A DNA stretch of 47,029 bases from an uncultured Christensenella sp. GTDB taxonomy: Bacteria; Bacillota; Clostridia; Christensenellales; UBA3700. Positions 34,802 to 43,426 of the stretch are shown here, piece after piece. The position numbers were made by a program, and so were the translations under genes. The notes beneath the pieces were generated by a model that saw nothing but the letters and a program-made list of their open reading frames with translations, searched no databases and was not told the origin of the DNA. The first letter of the stretch is position 1; each line of letters starts with the position of its first letter. Location: contig CAJUEA010000008.1 in the NCBI GenBank assembly GCA_910584975.1, forward strand, positions 1 through 47,029, written 5' to 3'.

Positions 34802-34830
34802 TTGCAAAGTGGGATAAATTATGGTATAAT
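34802..34830 (+). promoter_or_regulatory. Promoter of the ABC transporter gene
   Basis: TTGCAA (34802-34807), 17 bp, TATAAT (34825-34830) with extended -10 TGG, the same architecture as the promoter at 31153. Confidence 0.8.
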
Positions 34831-34862
34831 TTTAAAAAATTAATTAGACGGGTAGGGAATAG

Positions 34863-36593
34863 ATGAAAAATAGTAAATTATTGAGGCGATTTGTGCCATA
34901 TTATCGTAATTATTGGCGAATAATGCTGGTTGATTTGTTGTGTGCGACGCTGACTATTGCATGCGAGGTTATTTTTCCATTGTTGATAAAAGACATTACG
35001 GATAGGGCAATAACAAGCATAGCAAGCGTTACTATTCCGTATGTATTAATTTTGGGGGCAATCTATCTTGGATTGAGAATAGTGGATACTGCAGCAAACT
35101 ATTATATGCAATATGTTGGTCATTATATGGGCAGCTTGATTGAGGCAGATATGAGGCGTGAAATGTTTTCACACCTGCAAAAAATGTCGCATAAATACTA
35201 TAACGAAACAAAAATTGGTCAACTAATGTCACGCATTACAACGGATTTGTTTGATGTTACAGAATTTGCACATCATTGTCCAGAGGAATTTTATATTGCA
35301 GGACTTAAAATTATAGTTTCATTTGCAATATTGTGCACATTTAATGTGTATATGACACTGATTATTTTTGCAATGATTCCGATAATGCTTGTGTTTTCCA
35401 CTTATTTCAGCAAGAAAATGTATTCAGCGTTCAGACAGCAACGAAAATCTCTTGGGGACATAAATGCTCAAGTTGAGGATAGTTTGCTTGGCATTCGCGT
35501 TGTAAAGTCGTTTGCTAATGAAAATGTGGAAGAAGCAAAGTTTGAAAAAGGAAACAAAGCATTTTTGAAAGTTCGCAAAACGACTTATAAAGCGCAAGCA
35601 GGTTTTCAGGGCGTAACAAGGTTTTTTGATGGGCTTATGTACATTGTAGTGGTAATTGCAGGAGGTTTGTTTTTGGGATATGGTATGCTTGGTATTGGCG
35701 AGTTCAGTGCCTCTTTGTTGTTTGTAAGCACATTGTTGCAATCCGTTCGCAGGATTGTAGAATTTTCAGAGCAATTCGGCAGAGGGATGACGGGCGTTGA
35801 AAGGTTTTTTGAAATTATTGATACCAAGCCTGAAATTACTGACAATGCAGATTGTATAGAATTGGGTGAAGTTCGTGGAGATATAACTATTCGTGATTTA
35901 ACCTTTGGATATGGGGATGACGATACTAAAGTGTTTCATGGGTTAAATTTGGAAATACCAGCCGGAAAAAATATTGCAATTATTGGTGCAAGTGGCAGTG
36001 GAAAAACTACGCTGAGCAATTTGATACCACGATTTTTTGAGATTGAAAGTGGCGAGATACTTATTGATGGCGTGGATATTCGCAAGATCAAATTGAAATC
36101 ATTACGAGAACATATTGGCATTGTTCAGCAAGATGTTTATATGTTTTCGGGCACTATTCGTGAAAATATTGCTTATGGAGATCCTAATGCTACCGAGGAG
36201 CAAATAAAGGCCGCTGCAAAGGCGAGTGGAGCAGATGAGTTCATTGAACATTTGCCACAAGGATATGACACTTTTGTTGGAGAGCGTGGGGTTAAGTTAT
36301 CTGGTGGACAAAAACAGCGAATTAGTATTGCAAGAGTATTCCTTAAAAATCCACCAATCTTGATTTTGGATGAGGCGACAAGTGCACTTGACAATGAATC
36401 AGAAAGACTGGTTCAAAAATCTTTGGAAAGCCTTAGCGTTGGAAGAACAAGCATTATTATTGCGCATAGACTTTCAACAATAAGAAATGCAGACGAGATA
36501 ATTGTTTTGGATGCTGAAGGCATAGCAGAGCGAGGCACTCATGAAGAACTGATTGCCAAAGGTGGTATATATTACACAATGTTGAATGTTTAA
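34863..36593 (+). CDS. ABC exporter (membrane domain fused to ATPase)
   Basis: A 576-residue half-transporter. Residues 1-310 form a six-helix type-1 exporter domain (YYNETKIGQLMSRITTDLFD is the conserved coupling region). The ATPase has Walker A GASGSGKTT, Q-loop IVQQDVYMFSG, signature LSGGQKQR, Walker B PILILDEATSALD and the switch His in IIIAHRLST. It would dimerise and export lipids, drugs or peptides. Unlike peptide exporters it lacks a C39 peptidase domain. GGTAGGGA precedes the ATG. It is a single-gene unit, ending at the bidirectional terminator 36756. Confidence 0.92.
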   Translation: MKNSKLLRRFVPYYRNYWRIMLVDLLCATLTIACEVIFPLLIKDITDRAITSIASVTIPYVLILGAIYLGLRIVDTAANYYMQYVGHYMGSLIEADMRREMFSHLQKMSHKYYNETKIGQLMSRITTDLFDVTEFAHHCPEEFYIAGLKIIVSFAILCTFNVYMTLIIFAMIPIMLVFSTYFSKKMYSAFRQQRKSLGDINAQVEDSLLGIRVVKSFANENVEEAKFEKGNKAFLKVRKTTYKAQAGFQGVTRFFDGLMYIVVVIAGGLFLGYGMLGIGEFSASLLFVSTLLQSVRRIVEFSEQFGRGMTGVERFFEIIDTKPEITDNADCIELGEVRGDITIRDLTFGYGDDDTKVFHGLNLEIPAGKNIAIIGASGSGKTTLSNLIPRFFEIESGEILIDGVDIRKIKLKSLREHIGIVQQDVYMFSGTIRENIAYGDPNATEEQIKAAAKASGADEFIEHLPQGYDTFVGERGVKLSGGQKQRISIARVFLKNPPILILDEATSALDNESERLVQKSLESLSVGRTSIIIAHRLSTIRNADEIIVLDAEGIAERGTHEELIAKGGIYYTMLNV

Positions 36594-36755
36594 ACTGCAA
36601 ATTGAATTTGTGTATAATTGTTATTAATATGGACAAATTTCTATTTTGTTTTAAACAATAAAGGATGTTAAAATTGTGTATTGTTTCATGGGTATTTTTA
36701 CTTGATGAATACAACTTTTATAAAATAATCAATTGAAATTCAATATTAAATTAGA

Positions 36756-36795
36756 AAAACAGCACTATAAGGTTTAAAAAATATAGTGCTGTTTT
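36756..36795. terminator. Bidirectional terminator between the ABC exporter and the CRISPR locus
   Basis: AAAACAGCACTATA (36756-36769) and TATAGTGCTGTTTT (36782-36795) form a perfect 14-bp stem with T runs both ways. The remaining 160 bp before the tracrRNA are AT-rich with no gene visible. Confidence 0.88.
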
Positions 36796-36969
36796 GTCAC
36801 TTAATTGTTAATAATTATAGTGATAATAAAATGATTTTTGCTTGCATCATTGGTAAATTATTCCAAAGGTATTGAATTAAAAACAATAATATGATAGAAT
36901 ATTTATATAATGTTTATTCCAATTTAACAATTATATGCAAAAGCAAGTTATTATAAAATTTTTGGTTAT

Positions 36970-37053
36970 AAAAAATAGTCGACTCTGGTTAGTCGACTGA
37001 TCCAATAGGATGCTTAAGGTAAAACCTTATTTGAACGATTGTTATTTTGAATA
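36970..37053 (-). ncRNA. tracrRNA of the type II-A CRISPR system
   Basis: The minus strand encodes an anti-repeat. Its + strand complement, ATTGTTATTTTGAATA (37038-37053), is identical to 16 bases of the CRISPR repeat; a mismatch bulge (ACG against GAGT) follows, then TTTGA (37030-37034) also identical. The array and tracrRNA are on opposite strands, so their RNAs pair as lower stem / bulge / upper stem. Three hairpins follow: AAGGT/ACCTT (37016-37028), ATCC/GGAT (37000-37011), and the terminator AGTCGACT/AGTCGACT (36977-36998) with six T. The start is predicted at the anti-repeat edge, giving about 84 nt. Confidence 0.92.
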
Positions 37054-37058
37054 ATTTT

Positions 37059-37087
37059 ATTATACATTATTTTAATTTGAATGTCAA
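37059..37087 (-). promoter_or_regulatory. Perfect tracrRNA promoter
   Basis: On the minus strand TTGACA (37087-37082) and TATAAT (37064-37059) are separated by 17 bp, placing the start at about 37052. Confidence 0.92.
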
Positions 37088-37115
37088 GTTTTTTTTTAAG
37101 GAAGGAGAAAATTTT

Positions 37116-40100
37116 ATGAAGAAATACTTTTTAGGGTTAGATGTTGGAACAGAAAACATTGGTTACGCACTTACTAAAGATTATGAAGTTATGCAAGTAA
37201 ATGGGAAGCGCACCATGGGAGTATTATCTTTTGAATCTGCAAATGCTGCAGTGGATAGGCGTACATATAGGGCGACAAGGCGTAGATTGAATAGGCGCCG
37301 TTATCGTATTGCGTTACTTCAAGAACTATTTAATGATGAAATTATGGCTAATGATAAAAATTTTCTAAGGAGACTTGGGGATAATGATTTGTACCTTGTG
37401 GACAGAAATGTCGAAGGTAAATATTCTTTATTCAATGATACTGATTTTAATGATATAGCGTATTATAAGCAATATCCAACAATATATCATTTGCGTGAAA
37501 AACTTATGATGGAAGGTACAGATGATATCCGATTGTTGTATCTAGCAATTCACCATATTATTAAGTACAGAGGGCATTTTTTACTTGCTGGGGAAGTTTC
37601 CACAAATGAAGTCGGTGGCGTAAAACAATTGGAAGAATTGATTAATAAATTAAATAGTAAACTAGATGAAAATAATGATGAAAATAAGAATAATGATAAT
37701 ACTTGTTTTTTTGACAAGTTTGCAACAACGGCTTTGAGTGATGTGAAAGATTTGATTTGTGGCACTGGCGACATTACAAAAAATATGCTAAATCAAATTA
37801 CAATAGGCAAAAAATACATTTCAAAGAGAGATAAAAAAAATAAGCTTAATGAATTGTTTGGTGTTTCTTCTAGTAAAACATCAAAAAAAATTATAGATAT
37901 TGTAATGGGTGGTAAAGTTAATTTAACAGAGTTGTTTGGCAAAGAGTACTATGAAAAAGAAGAAGTCAAGGGTTTTACAATGGCAGAAGAGTGGGAGTCA
38001 ATTGAAGATTTGCAATTGATTAAAGATAATATTTTGCATATTGATATTATTGATACAATCAAACAAATTTATGATTGGGTAACACTTAATGAAATGCTTA
38101 AAGGTAAACAATCTTTGTCAAGTGCAATGGTTGAAATTTATGAAACGCATAAGCAAGATTTGCACGATTTGAAAGAATTTATAAAAGATTATGCTCCAAA
38201 TGATTATGAGAGAGTTTTTGGAGAAATAAAAAATGAAAAAGGTAAAATAGATAATAGTATTTGCAACTATAGCTGTTACATAGGTGGTGGTAGGTATAAT
38301 GGGGATAAGATTGGTGCAAACGGCAGGTATGGAAGTACTTGTACACAAGAAGATTTCTATAAATTTATAAAAAAGATTATTGAAAGCGTTACAGTTGAGG
38401 AAGCAACTGCTTTACAGGATGACTTGCTTGAAAGGATAGCTAATAAGGATTTTATGCCAAAAATTGTTTCAAAAAACAATTCTACTATACCATATCAACT
38501 AAATATGATGGAACTTGATGGGATTTTAGATAAGGCAAGACAAAATCCAAAATTTACTTTTTTGAATGATGTAGATAATGGTTGGACTATTGCTGATAAA
38601 ATAAAATCACTTTTATCATTCAGAGTGCCATATTATGTGGGACCAGTGAAGGAATATGAAGATAATGATAACAACAAAAGGTATGCTTGGGCTGTAAGGA
38701 AAGAGTCCGGCAGAATTACTCCTTGGAATTTTGATGATAAGATTGACAAAAAACAAAGTAATGAGATATTTATTAGAAGGATGACAAATAGATGCACCTA
38801 TTTGAAACTTGCTGATACCTTGCCTAGAAATTCTATTTTGTTTTCAAAATTTATGTGTCTAAATGAAATTAATTCTATGAAGATAAATGGTGATGCTATT
38901 TCTTGTAAAGAGAAGAAAGCAATTTTTGACAATGTATTTTGCAAGAAAAATCCAACAATTAAAAATATCAAAAAGTATTTGATAGAAAATTTTGGATATG
39001 AAAAAGGTATAGTCTTGAGTGGTATTGATAATGAAATCAAATCAAGTATGAAAACCTATATTATATACAAAAATAAGCTTGGTAATAAGGTTGATGCAGA
39101 TCCTAATATGATTGAAAGAATTATTTTTTTGTCAACAATTCATGAGGATAGCCAAATGTTGGAAAAATCGATTCGTGAAGAATTTGGTGATAAATTGACT
39201 GAAGATGAAATCAAGGCTATTAAAGGTTTCAAGTTTAATGGTTGGGGTAGTTTGTCAGCAGAGTTTTTGACAGGATATAAAAATAATGGCATCAAATTAA
39301 TGTTTGATGGAGAAATGCTTGATATTATTGATATAATGTATGAGTACAACTTGAATTTGCAACAAATTATTTTCAATGAAAAGTGCAATTTTTCAGAAGC
39401 ATTAGAGGCATATAATTTAGAACATAACATTGTAGAGGACTCAAATATAAGTTATAATAAAGACATCGCGGATTATCCTTGTTCTCCATCTGTCAAAAAG
39501 TGTGTTTGGCAATCATTTAAACTGGTCAAGGATATTGTGAAACAAACTAAAATTGTGCCTGATGTAGTATTTATTGAGTCTTGCCGTGAAAATAATGATT
39601 TTAAGAAAAATCAAAGAACAAGCAAAAGGCGTGATATGATTGTTACAATTTATGATGAAGCACGCAAGAAAATTAATGAATTACAAAGGGATAAAAAGGC
39701 AGAATTCTCAATGCAAGAGCTTGAAGGACTTAGTGAAGATATTAATTATTGCCAAAAGACTTTGGATAATTATTCTGATAGTGAATTGAAAAAAGAAAAT
39801 TTATATTTGTACTTTAGGCAACTTGGAAAAGATATGTACACTGGCAAAGCTATTGATTTGAATCAAGTTTTGTCTGGTAATATGTATGACCATGATCATA
39901 TTATACCTCAGGCAGTGATTAAGGATGATAGTTTTACAAACTTAGTTTTGGTTGCTAAAAAAGAAAACGCTGAGAAGTCAAGAACTTATCCACTTGAATC
40001 TCAATTTAGACAAACAACTTTGTGGAAAAAACTATACAAAATTGGGTTACTAAGCAATGAAAAATATTCAAGACTTATCCGTCAAACACCAATTACTGAT

Positions 40101-41510
40101 GAAGAACAAGAAAAGTTTATTAATAGGCAATTGGTTGAAACAAGTCAAACTGTTGTATTATTAAGGGATTTGTTGAACAGATATTTTGCGAGCAAAAATG
40201 TTGAAGTGGTGTTGTCAAAAGCAGGTAATGTATCTATGTTTAGAAAAGAATTTGATTTAACAAAATCAAGAGAAGTTAATGATTTTCACCATGCTTGGGA
40301 TGCATATTTAAATATTATTGTTGGAAATATTTTGAATAAAGAGTTCAATCATAATTGGTTCATTAGGCAAGATAACGGAAAAGATAAGTCATATAACTTC
40401 TTGCGTGTACTAAGAAAACAAGCAACTGCAAATAACAACGAAATACTGAATATTATTGAGAAAACAATGAATAATATCGATTTTCAAATGGTTAAATTGC
40501 CAGAAGAGAAAAAAGGCAACTTCTATTCAGAAGTGTTAAAAACTCATGAAAATGATAAAGATAGCAGTTTAATACCAATGTGCGATAGCAAAATTGTGGG
40601 TGGCAAAGAGATTCATCCTAAATGCGATACAACTAAGTATGGTGGTTACAAAACTGCAAATACTGCATATTTTATTCTTGCGGATTCGATTGATAAAAAA
40701 GGTGCAGTTCAAAGAAATATTGTTGCTATATCTATTTTTGATGATGCGAGAATTAAAAATGGTAAAATAACTTACAAAGAAATTTTTGAAAGAATTGGCT
40801 TAAAGGATGGTAAACGCGCAAATGTTGAGGGAATGAAAGTGCCTATCATAAAAACGGGTTCTTTGTTAGATTTTGGTGCTTATTGCTTGAGATTAGCAGG
40901 AATGACAGGGAATCGGTTAACTTTTCATAATGCAAATCAATTATTTGTTAGTAAAGATCAAAATAGGTATATCAAAGAATTGGGCATATTAGTTGACAAA
41001 GTTGTTAAGGAAAGCAAAAAGGATACTAAGGAAGATAAGAAAGAGGCAATGGCACTAGAAATTATTGAAGAAAGTATTAGACGAAAAAATAATCCTGACA
41101 ATAAAAATTCCAACATAATTGTAGTCAATAGGAAAGATAATTTGAAATTGTATGATTTCTTTGTGTATAAATTGTCACATAATCCATATAAAGATATACC
41201 TACATATAGCAGTTTGCTTGATATTTTGCAAAGAGGAAAAGAAGACTTTGAACAAAAGGAGATTTATGCTCAAGTACTCCTATTATTTAATATAATCAAA
41301 GCTTTCCAATGTAATGCACAAAAAGTTGATGTTAGTGCTTTATCTTATGTTAACAAGAAAGGTATTGCTACAAAAGGTGGGGCTGGACAATGCAGTATTG
41401 CAATAAATAGTGATATTACTGAAATTGACAAATTGATTTTGATTAATCAGTCTATGTCTGGACTAAAAGAACAAAGAATACAGCTTAATTTGAAAAAGGT
41501 GGACAAATGA
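37116..41510 (+). CDS. cas9: Type II-A CRISPR effector nuclease Cas9
   Basis: A 1464-residue Cas9, longer than the 1368-residue S. pyogenes protein. RuvC-I is FLGLDVGTENIGYAL (Asp9). The Arg-rich bridge helix is RRTYRATRRRLNRRRYR. RuvC-II is VVFIESCREN (Glu821), HNH is YDHDHIIPQAV (Asp927, His928), and RuvC-III is HHAWDAYLN (His1058, Asp1062). All catalytic residues are present, so it should cut both DNA strands guided by crRNA-tracrRNA. ATG 37116 has AAGGAGG upstream; an in-frame start at 37047 lies in the tracrRNA promoter. Its stop overlaps cas1 (ATGA). It is grouped as II-A by csn2. The PAM-interacting C terminus is divergent and its PAM is unknown. Confidence 0.97.
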   Translation: MKKYFLGLDVGTENIGYALTKDYEVMQVNGKRTMGVLSFESANAAVDRRTYRATRRRLNRRRYRIALLQELFNDEIMANDKNFLRRLGDNDLYLVDRNVEGKYSLFNDTDFNDIAYYKQYPTIYHLREKLMMEGTDDIRLLYLAIHHIIKYRGHFLLAGEVSTNEVGGVKQLEELINKLNSKLDENNDENKNNDNTCFFDKFATTALSDVKDLICGTGDITKNMLNQITIGKKYISKRDKKNKLNELFGVSSSKTSKKIIDIVMGGKVNLTELFGKEYYEKEEVKGFTMAEEWESIEDLQLIKDNILHIDIIDTIKQIYDWVTLNEMLKGKQSLSSAMVEIYETHKQDLHDLKEFIKDYAPNDYERVFGEIKNEKGKIDNSICNYSCYIGGGRYNGDKIGANGRYGSTCTQEDFYKFIKKIIESVTVEEATALQDDLLERIANKDFMPKIVSKNNSTIPYQLNMMELDGILDKARQNPKFTFLNDVDNGWTIADKIKSLLSFRVPYYVGPVKEYEDNDNNKRYAWAVRKESGRITPWNFDDKIDKKQSNEIFIRRMTNRCTYLKLADTLPRNSILFSKFMCLNEINSMKINGDAISCKEKKAIFDNVFCKKNPTIKNIKKYLIENFGYEKGIVLSGIDNEIKSSMKTYIIYKNKLGNKVDADPNMIERIIFLSTIHEDSQMLEKSIREEFGDKLTEDEIKAIKGFKFNGWGSLSAEFLTGYKNNGIKLMFDGEMLDIIDIMYEYNLNLQQIIFNEKCNFSEALEAYNLEHNIVEDSNISYNKDIADYPCSPSVKKCVWQSFKLVKDIVKQTKIVPDVVFIESCRENNDFKKNQRTSKRRDMIVTIYDEARKKINELQRDKKAEFSMQELEGLSEDINYCQKTLDNYSDSELKKENLYLYFRQLGKDMYTGKAIDLNQVLSGNMYDHDHIIPQAVIKDDSFTNLVLVAKKENAEKSRTYPLESQFRQTTLWKKLYKIGLLSNEKYSRLIRQTPITDEEQEKFINRQLVETSQTVVLLRDLLNRYFASKNVEVVLSKAGNVSMFRKEFDLTKSREVNDFHHAWDAYLNIIVGNILNKEFNHNWFIRQDNGKDKSYNFLRVLRKQATANNNEILNIIEKTMNNIDFQMVKLPEEKKGNFYSEVLKTHENDKDSSLIPMCDSKIVGGKEIHPKCDTTKYGGYKTANTAYFILADSIDKKGAVQRNIVAISIFDDARIKNGKITYKEIFERIGLKDGKRANVEGMKVPIIKTGSLLDFGAYCLRLAGMTGNRLTFHNANQLFVSKDQNRYIKELGILVDKVVKESKKDTKEDKKEAMALEIIEESIRRKNNPDNKNSNIIVVNRKDNLKLYDFFVYKLSHNPYKDIPTYSSLLDILQRGKEDFEQKEIYAQVLLLFNIIKAFQCNAQKVDVSALSYVNKKGIATKGGAGQCSIAINSDITEIDKLILINQSMSGLKEQRIQLNLKKVDK

Positions 41511-42394
41511 GTTTTAGAACTATTGTCATAAAAAATAGGTGTAAATTAGATTATTCTTTAAATTATATGGTTTATCGTGGAGAGGTGACAAAAAAAGTAC
41601 ATCTTTCTGAGATATCTATGTTAATTGTTGAATCGACAGCTGTTTCAATTACTGCAGTTTTAATAAATGAGTTAATTAAAAATAATATTGCAATTGTATT
41701 TTGTGATGAAAAACATAGCCCAAAAAGTTTAACTTTAGGTTATCACAACAATTATCATTCTGCAAAAAATATTGCTATTCAAGCTACTTGGAAAGAAAAT
41801 GTAAAAATAGATGTTTGGACAAATATTATCTATAACAAAATTAATAATCAAGCAAAATTGTTGCATAAATATAATCTGGATAACAAATTGTTAATGTTAT
41901 ATTTAGAAGAATTGCAACCTGGCGATAGTACAAATAGAGAAGGACATTCTGCAAAAGTTTATTTTAATTTGCTTTTTGATATGTTAAGCAGAAGAGTTCC
42001 ATCTTTTTATAATTATGCACTTAATTATGGTTATGCTATTTTATTATCAGCATTTTGCCGAGAAATTATTGCAAGTGGATATATAACTGAGCTTGGGATA
42101 TGGCATCACAATGAATTCAATCATTTTAATTTAGCCAGTGATTTGATGGAAACTTTTAGAGTTATAGTTGATGATATGGCATTAAAATTAGATGAGAAGG
42201 AAACGAATTATAAAGCAAAAATGGCAAATATTCTTAATGTCAAGGTTTTTATTAATGGTAAAAATGTTTATCTTGATAATGCTATTCAAATTTATGTGAA
42301 AAGTGTGTTAAGCTATTTATCTAATGGTAAAGGAGAAATTTCGAACTACAAAAATTATGAGCTACCGATTTATGAGAATGATGATAATGTTTGA
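41507..42394 (+). CDS. cas1: CRISPR integrase Cas1
   Basis: A 295-residue Cas1, the metal-dependent integrase that with Cas2 inserts new spacers at the leader end of the array. The catalytic Glu145 lies in TNREGHSAKVYFN. The GIWHHNEFNHFNLASDLMETFR block (197-218) supplies the His and acidic ligands. The N-terminal beta domain (RTIVIKNRCKLDYSLNYMVY) is typical of type II Cas1. Its ATG overlaps the cas9 stop and its end overlaps cas2 by 38 bases, indicating one cas operon. Confidence 0.96.
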   Translation: MSFRTIVIKNRCKLDYSLNYMVYRGEVTKKVHLSEISMLIVESTAVSITAVLINELIKNNIAIVFCDEKHSPKSLTLGYHNNYHSAKNIAIQATWKENVKIDVWTNIIYNKINNQAKLLHKYNLDNKLLMLYLEELQPGDSTNREGHSAKVYFNLLFDMLSRRVPSFYNYALNYGYAILLSAFCREIIASGYITELGIWHHNEFNHFNLASDLMETFRVIVDDMALKLDEKETNYKAKMANILNVKVFINGKNVYLDNAIQIYVKSVLSYLSNGKGEISNYKNYELPIYENDDNV

Positions 42395-42677
42395 CTTGCC
42401 AACATATAGTTTGCAAGATATGCGAGAATATAGAAGATTTAGGAAATTTTTAATTGAAAATGGCTTTATTATGATGCAAGAGTCAATTTATACAAAGTTA
42501 TTATTGAATGGTACATCAGCAACTCTAATGTCGAAACAAGTGAGAAAAGCTGTGCCTAAGGATGGATTAGTTCAAATGTTGGTAGTCACCGAAAAGCAAT
42601 TCGCAGGAATGGAACTGTTGACAGGTGAGTTAAATAGCACTTATGAAAATAGTGACAAGAGGTACATAGAGTTATGA
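42357..42677 (+). CDS. cas2: CRISPR-associated protein Cas2
   Basis: A 106-residue Cas2 starting MSYRFMRMMIMFDLPTYS, the usual start of II-A Cas2 proteins, with the ferredoxin-like fold and Asp13. It bridges two Cas1 dimers. ATG 42357 lies inside the cas1 3' end. The in-frame start at 42324 is rejected because it lacks family similarity. The stop overlaps csn2 (ATGA). Confidence 0.95.
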   Translation: MSYRFMRMMIMFDLPTYSLQDMREYRRFRKFLIENGFIMMQESIYTKLLLNGTSATLMSKQVRKAVPKDGLVQMLVVTEKQFAGMELLTGELNSTYENSDKRYIEL

Positions 42678-43360
42678 TTGAATTTATGCATCCACTTATA
42701 AATTCTGTATTTAAAATTAACTTAAATTTTGTTAATAATATCGTTATTGAAAGTCCTAATTTTCTTGTTTCAGTTGTTGAAGATATTCAAAGGTTTTTAA
42801 ACAAAGTAGAAACAGAAGCAAGGTTCTTGGAGAATAATGAATTGTGCAAAAAAATTGACAAGATATTTATGATAACAGATCTTTTTACAATTGATTTTAA
42901 TAATAAATCTTTGCAAAATACATTGATAAAAAGATTAGTGAGTTTGCTTAATGGTACAGAGTATCAAATTAATGAAATATATCAGAAATCATACGAGGTT
43001 TTGCACAGATGTTTGTGTGATTTAAATATAAGTGTTGATGTTGTCTCAACATTTGATAAATCAGCTTTTGTTAAAATGTTTGCACCAACAATTCAGTGTG
43101 ATTATCAGAATTTACTTGATAAAATTGTATCTTATGTTAATATATTGGTTGAATTAATTGATTTAAAATGTTTAATTGTTCTTAATTTATATGAATTTTT
43201 ATCTAAAGAAGAGTGTGAACAATTCTTTTATCATTGCAAATGCAGAGATGTAGCTGTTTTAGTGCTTTCATCAAGAAAAAAATATGCGTTTGATGATGAA
43301 CAATTGCTTTTGATTGATGAAGATTTGTGCGAAATTGTTGCAAAATTGCACAATATATGA
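42674..43360 (+). CDS. csn2: Csn2-family adaptation protein
   Basis: A 228-residue protein matching Csn2 in size, position and core motifs: KIDKIFMITDLFTIDFNNKS corresponds to the ESEIMLVTDILGFDVNSST region of S. pyogenes Csn2, and KCLIVLNLYEFLSKEECEQF matches the later strand-helix. Csn2 forms a ring that slides on DNA ends and is needed for spacer acquisition; it defines subtype II-A. Overall identity appears low. The array promoter overlaps the 3' end of this gene. Confidence 0.88.
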   Translation: MIEFMHPLINSVFKINLNFVNNIVIESPNFLVSVVEDIQRFLNKVETEARFLENNELCKKIDKIFMITDLFTIDFNNKSLQNTLIKRLVSLLNGTEYQINEIYQKSYEVLHRCLCDLNISVDVVSTFDKSAFVKMFAPTIQCDYQNLLDKIVSYVNILVELIDLKCLIVLNLYEFLSKEECEQFFYHCKCRDVAVLVLSSRKKYAFDDEQLLLIDEDLCEIVAKLHNI

Positions 43361-43426
43361 TACAATATTCTTATATATAATAACATGCTTTCTTACTACT
43401 TGAAATCAGATTTTTTTAAATTTGAG
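43338..43426 (+). promoter_or_regulatory. CRISPR promoter and leader
   Basis: TTGCAA (43338-43343), 17 bp, TACAAT (43361-43366) with extended -10 TGA, starting at about 43373. The leader ends ATTTGAG (43420-43426) directly against the first repeat, identical to the leader-anchoring motif known for type II-A systems of streptococci. Confidence 0.82.

Noticed and set aside
37047..37115. Longer start for cas9
   Set aside because: Would place coding sequence over the tracrRNA promoter; AAGGAGG and family similarity mark ATG 37116.
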